43,339 nt of DNA, taken from Helochares maculicollis. Taxonomy: Eukaryota > Arthropoda > Insecta > Coleoptera > Hydrophilidae. The stretch is taken from positions 1-43,339 of the forward strand of contig JAWQRO010000315.1 in NCBI GenBank assembly GCA_033557835.1, read 5' to 3'. Shown here piece after piece: positions 1-11,458 of this stretch. Each line of letters opens with the position of its first letter. The stretch's first letter is position 1. A program made the position numbers and the translations under genes. The notes under the pieces are model-generated. The model worked only from the letters and a program-made list of their open reading frames with translations, did no database searches and had not been told where the DNA came from.

Positions 1-429
1 TATATTAAAAAGCCTGCGGTATTTTTTTAATGGGAGTCATTTTCATGAAATACTTTTACATCATAATGTATTTTTGTTACTTTAGAGAGTAAGCGATATT
101 AAAGACGTTATAAAACGAAGACGCTTACGCTTCGCTTACTCGAAATTCGCTCACATTACTCGCTCGTTTTTAGCTGATGTAATATGAGATTTACTCTTAA
201 TCATTCAAAACTTGTAATTTTTTTTAGTTTTTGCAGCATGTATTGTTAGCATAATTTAATTCTTTTAATAATATTATACTGATATTTTATACTGATATTT
301 TTTATCCTACATGCAGAAAATACAACCAACGTTTTAATGTATTCTTTTTATAATATAATTCTATTATTTATAAAGACCGAATTCTTTTCAAGTACAATAT
401 TTCTTTTCAGTAGTTGAAGGAATAAAAAA
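1..429. other. AT-rich non-coding DNA with one GC-bearing patch
   Basis: No supportable gene. The only departure from AT-rich background is at about 119-167, where short words such as CGCTTACGCTTCGCTTACTCG and CTCGCTCG cluster. Similar words recur at 525-548, 1108-1130, 10955-11000 and 23660-23680. Confidence 0.5.
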
Positions 430-756
430 TTAAAACCTAGAGTAGTATTTTATTTGAATGCTTAGAAGGCATGGTCCAGCTCTTGTTAAAAAGGAAATTA
501 AAATCACATCGACAATCAAATAAGCTTCGCTTGCTCGAGATTCCTCGTGTAGTGGGGATCCGTCTAAGAATGAATAAGCAATGAAACTCAACGCCTCTAT
601 GTTCATGTGTTCATTGCTTAAATCAATATCGCTTCGTATGGAATAAATAAGCTCTCTGAGCAAGCTGCTTTTAAGGAATCCAAAATACGGTTTTGATGGA
701 CTTTCAATACACTTTAAGGACTTTCGAACAGTTTCACTACTGCAATTATATACCAT
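430..756 (-). CDS. unrecognised 108-codon ORF, possible exon or gene fragment
   Basis: The frame runs from ATG at 756 to TAA at 430. It stands out from neighbouring AT-rich ORFs by balanced, helix-like composition: MVYNCSSETVRKSLKCIESP at the start and LSNEHMNIEALSFIAYSFLD in the middle. A possible acceptor (ATAATTGCAG) lies just inside the ATG, so it could be an internal exon of a minus-strand gene nested in the Robo 5' intron. I do not recognise the family. Chance or a transposon fragment remain possible. Confidence 0.3.
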   Translation of the reverse strand: MVYNCSSETVRKSLKCIESPSKPYFGFLKSSLLRELIYSIRSDIDLSNEHMNIEALSFIAYSFLDGSPLHEESRASEAYLIVDVILISFLTRAGPCLLSIQIKYYSRF

Positions 757-934
757 CTTTCATACAATTTTCAGGTAATTTAAATAATTTACTTGAATTG
801 CAAAATATACACACAGTATAAATCTAAGAGTGCATCAAAAATTAAATAAATTTTATTTACTTAGGGATGGAAACGTATTAAGGAACGGTAGTGCTTCAGA
901 ACATTTGGGGAATTCCAATGTTTTATAATATTAC
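757..934. other. AT-rich spacer
   Basis: Nothing recognisable lies between the 430-756 ORF and the SINE-like relic. Confidence 0.4.
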
Positions 935-1282
935 GGAGGCCTTGTTAGTCTAGCGAGTTAGCCAGGCGCTAAGACTTTCAGGTAACCAAGTCTCTTGTTA
1001 GAACATTTGAATATTTCGGAATCTCAAGCCATAGAGAATTGACTATTTCGGTCGGACCGGAACTATTTTAGATGAATCTTCTGGAACTTTAGACATGTGC
1101 ACTAACAAGAGAAGCCGCTCGCTCAGCTTACAAGTTTACAGTACAGCACAGCGAAATAAAATAATTGCGCAAAGAGAATTATATATCGGAATAAATGATA
1201 ATTGGATGTAAATAAGTAGACATATCTTTTTGCCGCATTTTGCTAAAAATAAATGTAAACTTGTATATACTATAAATGATAG
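935..1282 (+). repeat. tRNA-derived SINE-like relic
   Basis: The head at 935-1008 looks tRNA-like. It has an A-box-like TAGTCTAGCGAG at 946-957 (consensus TRGYNNAGYGG) and a degenerate B box TGTTAGAACAT at 996-1006, spaced about 50 bases apart as in tRNA-derived SINEs. A body segment at about 1184-1282 (AAATGATAATTGG, AAATAAGTAGACA, AAACTTGTATATA) recurs in the same order at 11370-11458. Both the head and the repeated body support an old dispersed repeat. The copies are much diverged, so the ends are approximate. Confidence 0.4.
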
Positions 1283-1781
1283 ATTAATTGTAAATAACAT
1301 TTTGAACAATTGATTTTAACTGCAATTTCTGTGTAGATGCTGTTACTTAAGATAGAAAACTCGTAGGTGTTTAGTTCTAATGTAAATATAACTAATGACA
1401 GTAGAAAGAATAATCTTATATTGTTAATCCTATGCAATTCTATTTTAAGAAGTTCATAGTATGAGTGTACGAATTGATTTTTTTAAAAAGCAACATCTTT
1501 CTATATAAATGATATTGATTTGCCATTAACCACAAAAATTCAATGATCGTTAAATTGTAGACAAAATCATAAAACTCTCGCTCACGCAAAACGCCGAGTT
1601 ACCCTTATAATTTCAAAAATAAAAAAATCTAAAAAAATGTGCATACACAGCGCATTTACCCATTCAGAAAATAAAACTAATGACCGGTTGAATAGCACAA
1701 CAACAATTCGTTAAATAACAGCATCGTTAACGAAACGCGACGTAATGAGAGTGTTTTCTTTCCATTTTTCACATTTAACTT

Positions 1782-1793
1782 TGACAGCTAATT
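1782..1793 (+). promoter_or_regulatory. TGACAGCTAATT, Meis/Hth plus homeodomain-like composite site
   Basis: TGACAG is the recognition core of Homothorax/Meis TALE proteins, and TAATT is a homeodomain core; here they are adjacent at the edge of a GC-elevated patch. TGACAG also occurs in both copies of the duplicated element at 6698 and 36413. A 12-bp match in 43 kb is weak evidence on its own. Confidence 0.2.
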
Positions 1794-3312
1794 CTCACGA
1801 ATTTTTTTCTAAGGATAAGTAACCGGGCAGGTAGGGGCGCTTGGAGCGAGAGCGACACGCCCTTTAATTTATACAAATAACGAAAATGAGTGTACGGGAA
1901 ACGGGACTGTAGCCCGGCCGTTATAAGCATAATCGTGACGCCGGTACTAAAATGGAAATTTGAAATGTTCAGAGTGCTTGTGCTCTTTATTGCCCTATAA
2001 ACTATATGCATATTAGATGTGGAAGGGCCTATTTCGAAAGGGCTCACCTTACAGACCCCTATCTACCAACTTATTTGTATATTTTGTAGTCGTAAAGATA
2101 AGAAGTGAAGTATGCTGAGAAGGAAGCTATCACGACATTATCACAAAGTATGCTGTATTGTTTGTTCTTTACTTCTGAATACGGCACACAAGAAATAAAT
2201 TTAATTTTTAATATCGGCGATCATATTTTTCCGCTTAAGATAAAATGATATTTTTTCTTTTGCACTTCATTTTCGGTTGATCTAGCAAAATTTAATTTAT
2301 ACACTCGAGCTGAACGAAATTTAAAAAGATTACACGGAATATTGTGGAAAGATGAATTGATAATTACATTGCATCGTTTCAGAAAATTTTAATATTCACC
2401 AGCATGTGAAAGTTTAATATCTCGCCTAATGCATGGAAGGAATTTATTAATAGCTACCTTGCAAAAACGTTCTATGTAAACCTCCACATATTTTCTCACA
2501 TCAGCTCACGCTTTCGTATGAAATTTAAAACACTTCAGGATTTTTAAAATATTTTTCCTCGTAATTACCCCATTGTTTTTCAGTTTCGTCTATTACTGCT
2601 TTTAGCTCATTTCACATTTTCTTTCCCATATAACGAATGCCTTCATTAAGTGTATTTTGAGTTGAAATCTAGGATACTGTGAGATTATTCAGTTGTAGAT
2701 TAGCTTAAAATACAATGCACTCCATTGGGAATACATTGCTGCCTCCCTTTCTGTTTGCATAACAAATCCTGTCTATTATCTTAATGTCATATATGCATAT
2801 CAAACGAATCTTTTTTGTATCTCATTCTGTTTGTTTTATGTAAAATTATACACACACGCACACACATACAACATATATAAGCTAAAGATTTATAGTTCAT
2901 ATTTTGACAGACAATGCCTATTTTTTACTTTAGGTTAGGGTTATACTATTTGCCTAGAATAAATTTACAAAAACTTAATATTAACAAACATTTAATCTAT
3001 TATTATAGTATTAGAAGCTATTACATAAATATTAACTTGCTTATTATATAAACTAACTTGATTTGAGTATTTAACTTTTAAACAATTGAACCTAAGAATC
3101 TCAATTGCTAAGTATCGGCGTACCAAAAACCAACAAAATTATGTTATAAATCAAGTTTATTGCATTTTATCCTAATTCTTACGAAGCTGGGGTATGTGGA
3201 TGTCGATAAGGAAATTTTCAGTATCGTAATGTATGCGTTCCTGCCGATATCTACCCAATTTTTTATCGAAAGGCCGAAAAGTACAAGAAAAATTAACAAT
3301 TTCGAGCGCACG

Positions 3313-3340
3313 AAATGGCCGCGCGGCGAAGAAAAATGGC
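3313..3340 (-). promoter_or_regulatory. paired PHO/YY1-like motifs
   Basis: Two AAATGGC words (reverse complement GCCATTT) lie within 28 bp: GAAATGGC at 3312-3319 and AAAATGGC at 3333-3340. A GC-rich stretch, GCGCGGCGAAG, separates them. GCCAT followed by TT is the core recognised by Pleiohomeotic/YY1. Other single matches are at 6855-6862 and 41690-41697. Function is not shown. Confidence 0.2.
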
Positions 3341-4739
3341 GCTACCAGGTTATTTAATGTAAAATAATTATTTTGTCGACGTAAGATCGTCGATAAACAC
3401 GAAAATAATTACGGAACGGTTTCTGTTTCTCTATTTTAGTGACTTTAATTATAATTTTCCGAGAAACTTTCCACATGGAAAACGCTAAAAAACACAACAT
3501 TTGTAGATTGTGTGCGCTGATTGCTCCACAATCTCCTTATATATTATTTACATTGGACATTTAATTTGCATACATTACTACACAAGCTTATTTTTCATCC
3601 ATCTGCTTGTTATTTATAATGTACTGGTCAACGTTTCTATTCACGGAAAGGAATTCCCTTTGAAGTGCGCTCACATTATTTTCCAGCCGGAGCGACCGAG
3701 CGAACGCCGCGGCGGTTTTTGCCTATTGTTTTTTGGAGTGCTCGGTTTTTTGCTGGTCCTTCGAACCGGGTACCCGAGATTTAATAGAAACTTGCGTTTT
3801 ATTACTCGTAGCGTACTCGTGTACAAGTATTAATATCGCAGGATTCTTTGTACTCGTTTTAAAATTCTAGTCGTTAAAAAGTAACATAAAATTCTATTTG
3901 GGCGAGATGAAGAGACTGCTCTTCCTTAATACTGCAATATTGCCCCCCATTCATCCAGCGCATGTAATATAAATGCGGAGTACGTCGAAAGTATTTTAAA
4001 TCTATTATGTACTTAAAACTCTCGGCAAACTTTGATTTTGTATGCACATCTGGGCTTAGCAGATTTACGGGGGGGCTATATTCAGAATATTGAAGACGCT
4101 GCGCTGCGGTACCTCTTGCTTTATCACAAGTAATAAATTTCACTTCGATCTGTCTCCGAGTATTATTATTCCATATTCGAGACGGAAGTGGCCCTTTATG
4201 CGACCGGATTATTGCTGCGTTCAAATTCATTTATTGCTATTTCTGCTGCTGCTATGCATGTGAAATTTTATGAGCGGTTGTAACGTAATTTCATTGTTGT
4301 AAAACCTCACGTAGAGCCTTTTAGCGCTGAACAATTTCTTAAATTGAATATGGATAAGTATTAAAGTGAATATTTGATATTCGAGGAGGTAAATTTTCAT
4401 CGATTTGATCTTGCACAAATCAACAAGAAATGCTGTGAAATTTTCAAATGGTGAACCTTGAAGACTGGCGTTAATATGCTACTTTTTTCACGTATGTGCA
4501 CTATTAATATTCACAGGAGTATCTGTATAAGTTAATAAAGCAAAGCCATGATTATCACTATATTATAGATACATCACATTTGGTAATAGTCAAGAATACT
4601 AATGTTCAAGAAGCTCACACTAAAAATATCTATTGTTTTATTGTTTATTTAAAGATCGACAACTTTTATTTCTCAAAACAGAGGAAAATAATGTTAAATA
4701 TTGAGTATTACGAGTACAACTTTATTGTTTAGATTTCTT

Positions 4740-5600
4740 GCAAAACTAAGAAAGGATATATTTAATTTAGATCAAAACATTTTTCATCGCTACTGTGACT
4801 TTCGGCCTTTTTTCTTGCAATTTAAAGATTCCTTCAGAAATACATAGTTTCTCTTTTGATACGATTAATTCTTTTAGCCATTTTTGTCTTTCTACGTGGT
4901 TTCTGAAGCGCTGGTATTGAAGAGCGCTTTGCATTCATCACGGCAAGTAATATTTTAATGGGCCACAATGTGGTAAATATGATGCATGCGATAGAACTTG
5001 CCATTTATGAGCATTGTCGTACAACAATATCACTTCAAGCTGTTTGTTGGCTGGAATACGACGTTTTTCGTTTAAATCATGAATCAAGTCAATCAATTAA
5101 TGTTGGTAATGTAGATAGTTTGCATGGATAAATTTATAGTTTTTTGTTCTTAGATTATATCTTCATCGCCAGTCATATTTTGGTGTGAAAAATGCCATCT
5201 TCAGTGCCTTGTATGCATAAAATTACAATTCATGAAACAATTTTTCAATGTTTAGCTTCAGTCAGTTTGCATGGTATACATTTTTCTGTTTGAATCATTT
5301 TCGTGGCATATAATCATTGCTTGTGGCTATCTGAGTAGCAATTAACAGTTTTGTAGGTTCATTTTCAGTTTGAGCTGAATTTTTCTACATTCAACTCTTC
5401 ATCTTCGAATTTTTTACGTTGACAAAATCGTAGTTTGTTGCTATCATCAAAATCAACACGTTTGAATCGTTTAAGCCAAGCTTCGCAAGTTCATTGCTTA
5501 TTCACCATAAGTTTCTTGAAGATGAGGAAGACTTTCAGATTTTTTGTTAATTAATACTTTTCTCAAACATTGCCTGTCGGCATGTTTATTAGGGGAGTTA
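4740..5600 (-). pseudogene. decayed mariner-family transposase
   Basis: Read on the minus strand, broken frames keep mariner transposase landmarks in order. At about 5515-5385: TYGE-AMN, then CEAWLKRFKRVDFD, and KKFEDEELN after a few residues, matching the HTH-region consensus (YGE, W-x-RFK-x-GDFD, KKFEDEEL). At about 5175: MTGDE, the first catalytic block. At about 5070-4975: DLNEKR, VILLYDNA (second catalytic block, D kept) and WQVLSHASYLPHCGPLKYYL, in place of the usual WEVLPH and YSPDLAPSDYHL. At about 4960-4790: MQSALQYQRF, KELIVSKEK and GIFKLQEKRPK. Many stops and frameshifts are present, and the third catalytic Asp is lost. Terminal inverted repeats were not found. It is a dead copy. 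Confidence 0.8.
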
Positions 5601-5798
5601 AAAATATGCTGTTTATGCTTCCACAAATATTAAAATTTCTATGCTTAGCGTAAAGCATCATTGTTGACATTGTTAGCACAAATGTTAGCCTATCTCTAAG
5701 AAAATTAAAAATAGTAAGTTATACACCTAATATATTTTGACTTATAATACTATTGGTGGCAGTATGTTAGCAGTAATATGACACAGTTTAAATATTTA

Positions 5799-5799
<1 letters not shown>

Positions 5800-5846
<47 letters not shown>
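5800..5846. repeat. (TA)n microsatellite
   Basis: About 23 uninterrupted TA units follow AATATTTACT and end at TAGGTAAT. It lies just beyond the N-terminal side of the mariner fossil. Confidence 0.97.
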
Positions 5847-5848
<2 letters not shown>

Positions 5849-6697
5849 GTAATAATTGTCTTCTACCTATACGGCATTGATTAAAGGACATCTGCAAAAA
5901 TCATGAGTGTAGTTTAACGCTTAGAAACTAGATTCACTAGCCTTTCACGATTTTAGTCCACTGACGTCGGTCGGTTGGTTTGTTAGCTATAAATTTCCTT
6001 TAACGAGAGAGCTGAGTTAATTAACCCTTTTTGCTCATGATTTAGATGTGCGAACTTTTGAATTTATAGCGGAATAAATGTACAATGCTATAAATATGTA
6101 ATGATCATATATGCTCTTGCAGCTCTTTCATGTTAACAAAATGTTGGATTTATGGCTTAAAAACCTTGTTCAATTAAAGATTTAACATTCCGTGTATAAA
6201 CAAGCTAGCCATACTTACTCAGTATATTTAATTATTTGCCAGTTTCCAGCACGATCCTAGCGAAATAAATCTAAAAGTAATAAGGAACTCCGTTATCGTT
6301 ACCCCACTCGCACTCTTTTGGATGCTTATAATATCGTTCCTCATCCTACTCCTGATGGCAAGGAAAAAACGTTACGCCGAAGAGATTATAACGTAATAAC
6401 AGTTTTCTAAAGCCGTGACTTGGGATTTTAGCTTCGGAAACATTCAACAACTTTAATAATTTTTATCCCCTGATCGTTATGTTCAACGTCCTGCATCTCT
6501 TCGGTCTGCGAGTACATCAAGAATAATAACTGCCACATAAAAACTAATGTATCATCACATTTTACCCCCCAGAACAACCCCCTGGAAGTTCCTCGCCGGC
6601 CGTAAAATAAAGGTAGCCCGGTTAACTTCGCGGGACTCTACTCATCCTTTATCCTGCGTCTCCGTCGAGCATTCAGCGCGGGCGAGAAGGTGGATGA
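5847..6697. other. non-coding DNA
   Basis: No gene supportable. GC rises toward 6560-6690 (TTCCTCGCCGGCCGT and the following bases), just before the first copy of the duplicated element. The short ORF at 6547-6735 crosses this patch without any family signature. Confidence 0.4.
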
Positions 6698-6790
6698 GGC
6701 GTCTCCTCGCACCTGACAGACAATGCACATACTAAATTCCTGGTTAATGGGTTTAATTAAACACCCTGCTGTCTTCAACACAGATGTAAT
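6698..6790 (+). repeat. copy 1 of a duplicated ~95-bp element flanking the Robo exons
   Basis: This stretch aligns with 36413-36507, almost without gaps. Shared words in order are CGCACCTGACAGA (13 of 13), ACTAAATT, TAATGGGTTTAATT (14 of 14), then after one gapped interval AGATGT-ATTTGG. It contains an E-box (CACCTG) overlapping a Meis/Hth core (TGACAG) and homeodomain-like TAAT cores. Reading frames through it are broken in the second copy, so it is probably not coding. Confidence 0.75.
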
Positions 6791-9700
6791 TTGGTTCGCG
6801 CCAATGAATTTATATCTATAAATGGGTTTAGTGCGCTTAATGCAAGGTATTAACGCCATCTTTATTGAAAACGCTTTGCTAATTTGCGCTTTATTTCATA
6901 TAGGTTGCGAAACGTCAACTTTATTTGTTTCTTATTTTGATAAAAATTTAAGTAGCTTGAGTATTATTTGCAATTTTACATTTAAGTAATGTCTGTTCTA
7001 GGATATCCTTTGCATTTAATAAGAAGTATCTGCGACCATCGAATAACAACAGTTTGTGAGCGTTAAACTGTTTTCAGGTCAAAACAGCGAACTTTAAATT
7101 TTACTCCGACTATTAGTGTGTATACTCTGGTTTCGCAAACGATTAACTGTATTCTAAAATTTTTAAAACTCTTGTATAGTGTCAACCCTTCTCTTTTGTT
7201 CAGACTTCACTAATTGCCGATAAGTTCCTTTATGGGATGTGAAAAATTTTCAATTTTTGGTAGAATTAGTACATTTATTCTTTAATTCCAAGACACACTA
7301 TCTGTAGCGCAGAAGCAGAAAGCCAAGAAAAACTAGGAATTCCTTTTGACTTTGTATAAATCGTATCAACTGCGTTTTCAAGAACTTTTTTAGCTACTTT
7401 TTTGCTTTTTTTGAGCTTATTGTGATAAAATGTTTGCTCTTTCTCCCTCAGCTTTTTAGTGAAGTTGGTCTTTTTCCTTTCTAAATATTCTCAAGGCTTA
7501 TTTCTAGTTGTGACAATTTAAATATGGAGGCAATTTAAAATCTTCTAAGAATATTTCACAGTCTATTATCACGAATAAAAATCGGCTCAAAAATTGACGA
7601 CAACGCCTTGCATAGTTTTTAGCTTGTAAATTATACTATCGGCGCTTCGCTAAATATACTAACTTTATTCCGATTTTCCGATTTAATGATTTGAGACATA
7701 GGAAACGAACTAATATCTTCTTCTTTTCTTTCGTGTCTATGTTGATCTTTTATAAATCGGTTAATCTTCTACTTCTTTCCTTTCGTGCAGTTAGCAATCA
7801 AGTTTAGAACTTCCTTAACACATGGTAAATATGTAGAAAATAGTACTTAAATGTCCAACCGATGAATCATATATTGATATAATTATAAATCATAACCTAA
7901 TCAGAAACAGAAATTTATCCAAAAATGTAAACTGACCCCGCTGTGCTTGTTTTTAGCATTGCTTCCTAGCGCGGATTCAACCCAAGAGTATGTAAATTGT
8001 CTTCTTTTATTATTATTAAAAACCAACACACACCTTTCAGTCGCTCGGCGACGTCATAAGAGAAAAATTTATTTAATAATCAATATAACATATTACTGCA
8101 ACAGTTGACAAAACACACGAATCGTAGGTCAGTAATGAAATCCAGACAATTTGTAAGGTATTTCAGATAATTAAGTTGTTTGAAAACAGCTTACTCAATT
8201 TTATTGCTGAAAATCCAATCAACGCAACGCATGTATGCACATATACACAAAATTCCATACGTGTTCGTGCAGATTTGCAGAATAAACTGAACTTGCTTGC
8301 ATGTCTAGACCAATTTTTATTGGACCAGCCTTCATTCGTGCACAACAATTTTATAGTTCATTTTATCTGAAAATGTTCCCAGCAATGATTGTGATTGGTT
8401 GCATGCACAGGAAATTTCCTGAATACTTCTTTTATGTTCCGCAATTTCGTTTGGTAAATTTTTAATCTGCATAAGCTACTTGTGCTTAAGAACCCCCATT
8501 TGGTTCAATTCCCACTGCGTTTCCCGGTCTAAAGCATAAAAAATTCGCATCATGAGTGAAGTACTTATGAAAAATGCTCGACCCCTTTGAAGCAGACTTG
8601 TCTGATGGTTTAAACTCAAGTCTGCGCCCTTCATATGTCAGTATGGACAATCTGCCAAAAGGGTCTACATCAGTAGTCTACGTGCAGTAGCTGTCTTTAA
8701 AATCATTTGTCAACTTCAGTGGTGGCAGGCAACATTTTAAAAAATGCACGAACGTGGGAGTCTACAGGTGAACTTAAATTGAACATTAACCGTCATTACA
8801 CCACGGAAAATAACAGAAGGGAGAATTGGCGGCTTAATAAAGCCCAATTTCCATGCAGCTTTGAGTCTCTATACTAAAATTAGACAGAAAGTAAACATGG
8901 TGGTGTAAACAAAGCGACTAATTCTTGTAGACAGCTAAGCGCGGCGGTTATATGACAATCTCTAGCACGTGTCCGCCACGTGCGTAGCGATTTTAAGTCC
9001 TCAGGGATTTGCACGCGCTTCCGATATCGCTCTCGTACACAGAAAATGAGTCCCTCAACATCCATCTTATTTCAGGCATTAGTGTTGTGTAACCACCCGC
9101 TCCTATCTATTATTTTGACAAACGTTTGGAGTGAGTAAACTTATCACTTTTTCACGGAAGGGGGTGGCTGATACACTTGCCAGTTCTGTTAAAATGCACC
9201 CTATAGTCAGGGTCTAAATGTGTACAGATTTATCAGAGTCGATGCTGAATGAGAATCTTGTGGAGTAGTATGTTTTTCTTGCGTTATGTACAAATTTATT
9301 GTTTTTGGCAATCTTGGTTATAAATGACGGTGTTATTAAAATAAATACCTTAGGGTGTACGAACATTTTTGGTTAATGCAGGCAATTATTTTCGTAAATC
9401 TACAAATAGCTACTGAACCGATGTGGATGCACATTTGCTCATATTGCTTGCCAATACTGAGCTTTTGCTTCTACACCACTTTTGACAACGTACGATTTTA
9501 GCTAAAACACATTTTCACCAACATCTAGTTTTGCCAGTGCTTATAGTAGCTTATATAGAGTTTTTGCCAATAAACTCCTAATGCTATTAATATTTTTTTA
9601 CCAGTATCTTTTTTTTCATAAATGGACACTTTCACATGTTTCTAATATACATGTTTTGCAAACGCAATTATTCTATTAGATTTTCTATAGTGATGGGCAT

Positions 9701-11369
9701 TTTATAGAGAAGAAAAAACGTGGTGGCCACCCCGCATTTCGTGTTTCACTCAAGTTATCAGAGATCGCCCTCCTGGAGTACGCCCACCATTATTTCGGGT
9801 GATGTTGATGCGTGATCTTAAGCGCCGTTTCGTGATCCTTCGACGAGATACAATCAAGAAGGCCTTGGTTTACAGCCATAGGCTACTGAGAAAGAAGACC
9901 TTGCCTCGGTGTGCAAGTGCAGACGATTTTCTGGTCATTAGTCCGGTTATTACCAGAGTTATTACAATGCATTTTCATTCTTTCTCATTTTGTATCCACC
10001 TACTGGCACCATCTCCTCCCAAGCGATCTCTCTTCGTTGTCTTTCTTAGTTAATACTGCCTCCTTTAGTCAGGCAGTAGTAGAAGCTGTATGTATTTAAA
10101 TATACACTTGAAAGTTCAGTAGTGAAATTACTGAAAGGTATGCTAGAGATAAGCGTGGAATTCAAGACTGTAATTTGTCATTTATAATGTATCAATAATT
10201 ATCTCATGCACAAATCGCATTAATAAGCATAGCCGGCTTTCCGAGCTCAGTCAAATAGACGCCAGACCGCTTGTAGTTTGAGATTCCAATTTTTATTAGA
10301 ACGTGAATACATGAGGATCTCGTTATATTACAGTTTTCTAAAAACGTGTACTTTGGGGATACAATTTTAAGAGCCCCAAGTGTGCCACTTTCATATAATT
10401 TTTTTAACATACCATTTAGCAACGAAACTAGTTTTTACGATATATTTAACACCATTTGAAATATTTTCCACTCAACTTTTATACGCTATGATAAGTAAGA
10501 ATTACGAACGAGGTTTTCAGTTTTTTAATACTTTTAGTTTTTGAAGTTCATGTGTCGCAAAAAAATTAAAAATAATGATTTAGTTTTGGTGTATTTAAGA
10601 GTTGTCGCCATATTGTACGAAGCAATCACTTTGTTTGTGGTGTATAAATTTCAAAATCGGCTAGTAGAAGCCCTTATTTACGTCTTAGCTGTAGATTGAT
10701 TGTTATTTCTTTTTTATATTCCTCAACACTGAAACATATTCTCTGTATGTGCAGATAAAATAATATAAACCAATCAATGCACTAAAAGTGCAGTTTCATA
10801 TTATGTTGAATGAAGTACATTAAAAATTAAAAGAGAAAATATTAAGGAGTGAACACGTTGAAAACTTACAAAATTGTGAACTGGTACCATTTCATGCATT
10901 GATCATGTTTTAAAACGATAATTTACGAACATTCATTTCATAAAGTACTAGTGATGAGCGAGGGTAACGAGCGCAGTCCAGGTAAGCGAAGCTTGTGAGG
11001 GTTTTAAAGATTTTTAGAAACTACATATACTTCAAGCACCTACGAATCTGTTCACTATTCCTGACTACTGTCAAGAACATTAATCTAAATAACTCATATG
11101 AATTGCACACATAGCAGCAAAACATTTTGAGAAATACTCTGCTTAATAGGCAACTGAGCTTTCTTATTCTGATGTCTGCGCTAGCCATATGATCAGACGT
11201 GTAACTCAGTCATTTGGCGAAACTTATAAATATTGAAAAACCTTGAGACTCCAGCTGGAACTTAAATATCTATGAAATATTTATTTAGGGGATTACGTTC
11301 AATTTAAGGATAATCAAATAGTACAAAATAATGAAGTAACTGGTTTCAGTAAACACATTAAGAGTTAAA
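6791..11369. other. non-coding DNA, presumed robo 5' intron
   Basis: No gene supportable. A GC-elevated tract spans about 8500-9100 and includes a B-box-like GGTTCAATTCC at 8502-8512 (no matching A box found), an E-box inverted repeat at 8965-8983 and a 61-codon minus-strand ORF at 8880-9065 of unknown kind. A second patch is at about 9720-10030. I searched for a Robo Ig1 exon by its expected WFK-D-G and YWC landmarks and did not see one. Confidence 0.4.
8965..8983. promoter_or_regulatory. inverted pair of CACGTG E-boxes
   Basis: GCACGTG at 8965-8971 and CACGTGC at 8977-8983 are perfect reverse complements separated by TCCGC. Each half holds the palindromic bHLH/bHLH-PAS core CACGTG. The double site lies in a GC-elevated tract in the presumed 5' intron. 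Confidence 0.35.
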
Positions 11370-11458
11370 TATCCGAATTAGTGACAAATGATAATTGGCT
11401 TTAAATAAATAGACAGCTCAAATATCAATATTGCAAACTTGTATATATAGATTATAGA
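11370..11458 (+). repeat. second copy of the SINE-like body
   Basis: AAATGATAATTGGCTTTAAATAAATAGACA, split here by divergence, and AAACTTGTATATA match the body of the relic at 1184-1282 in the same order, with small gaps. Upstream (about 11165-11260) only weak similarity to the tRNA-like head and to CTGGAACTT remains. Confidence 0.4.

Larger units (their letters stand above)
1283..4739. other. non-coding DNA, presumed robo 5' intron; GC-elevated patches only
   Basis: No gene is supportable. The ORFs seen (for example 3510-3833 plus, 3874-4230 minus) have no family signature. GC-elevated patches lie at about 1790-2060 and 3300-3350, and at about 3680-3780 (GCCGGAGCGACCGAGCGAAC). A short AC-rich tract is at 2850-2868. 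These patches look more like regulatory or conserved non-coding sequence than exons. Confidence 0.4.

Noticed and set aside
3510..3833. 107-codon plus-strand ORF crossing a GC-rich patch
   Set aside because: No domain; composition changes abruptly in the middle, as expected for chance readthrough of unrelated DNA.
8502..8512. B-box-like GGTTCAATTCC as a tRNA gene
   Set aside because: No matching A box or acceptor stem could be found at the right distance; at best a fragment of a tRNA-derived repeat.
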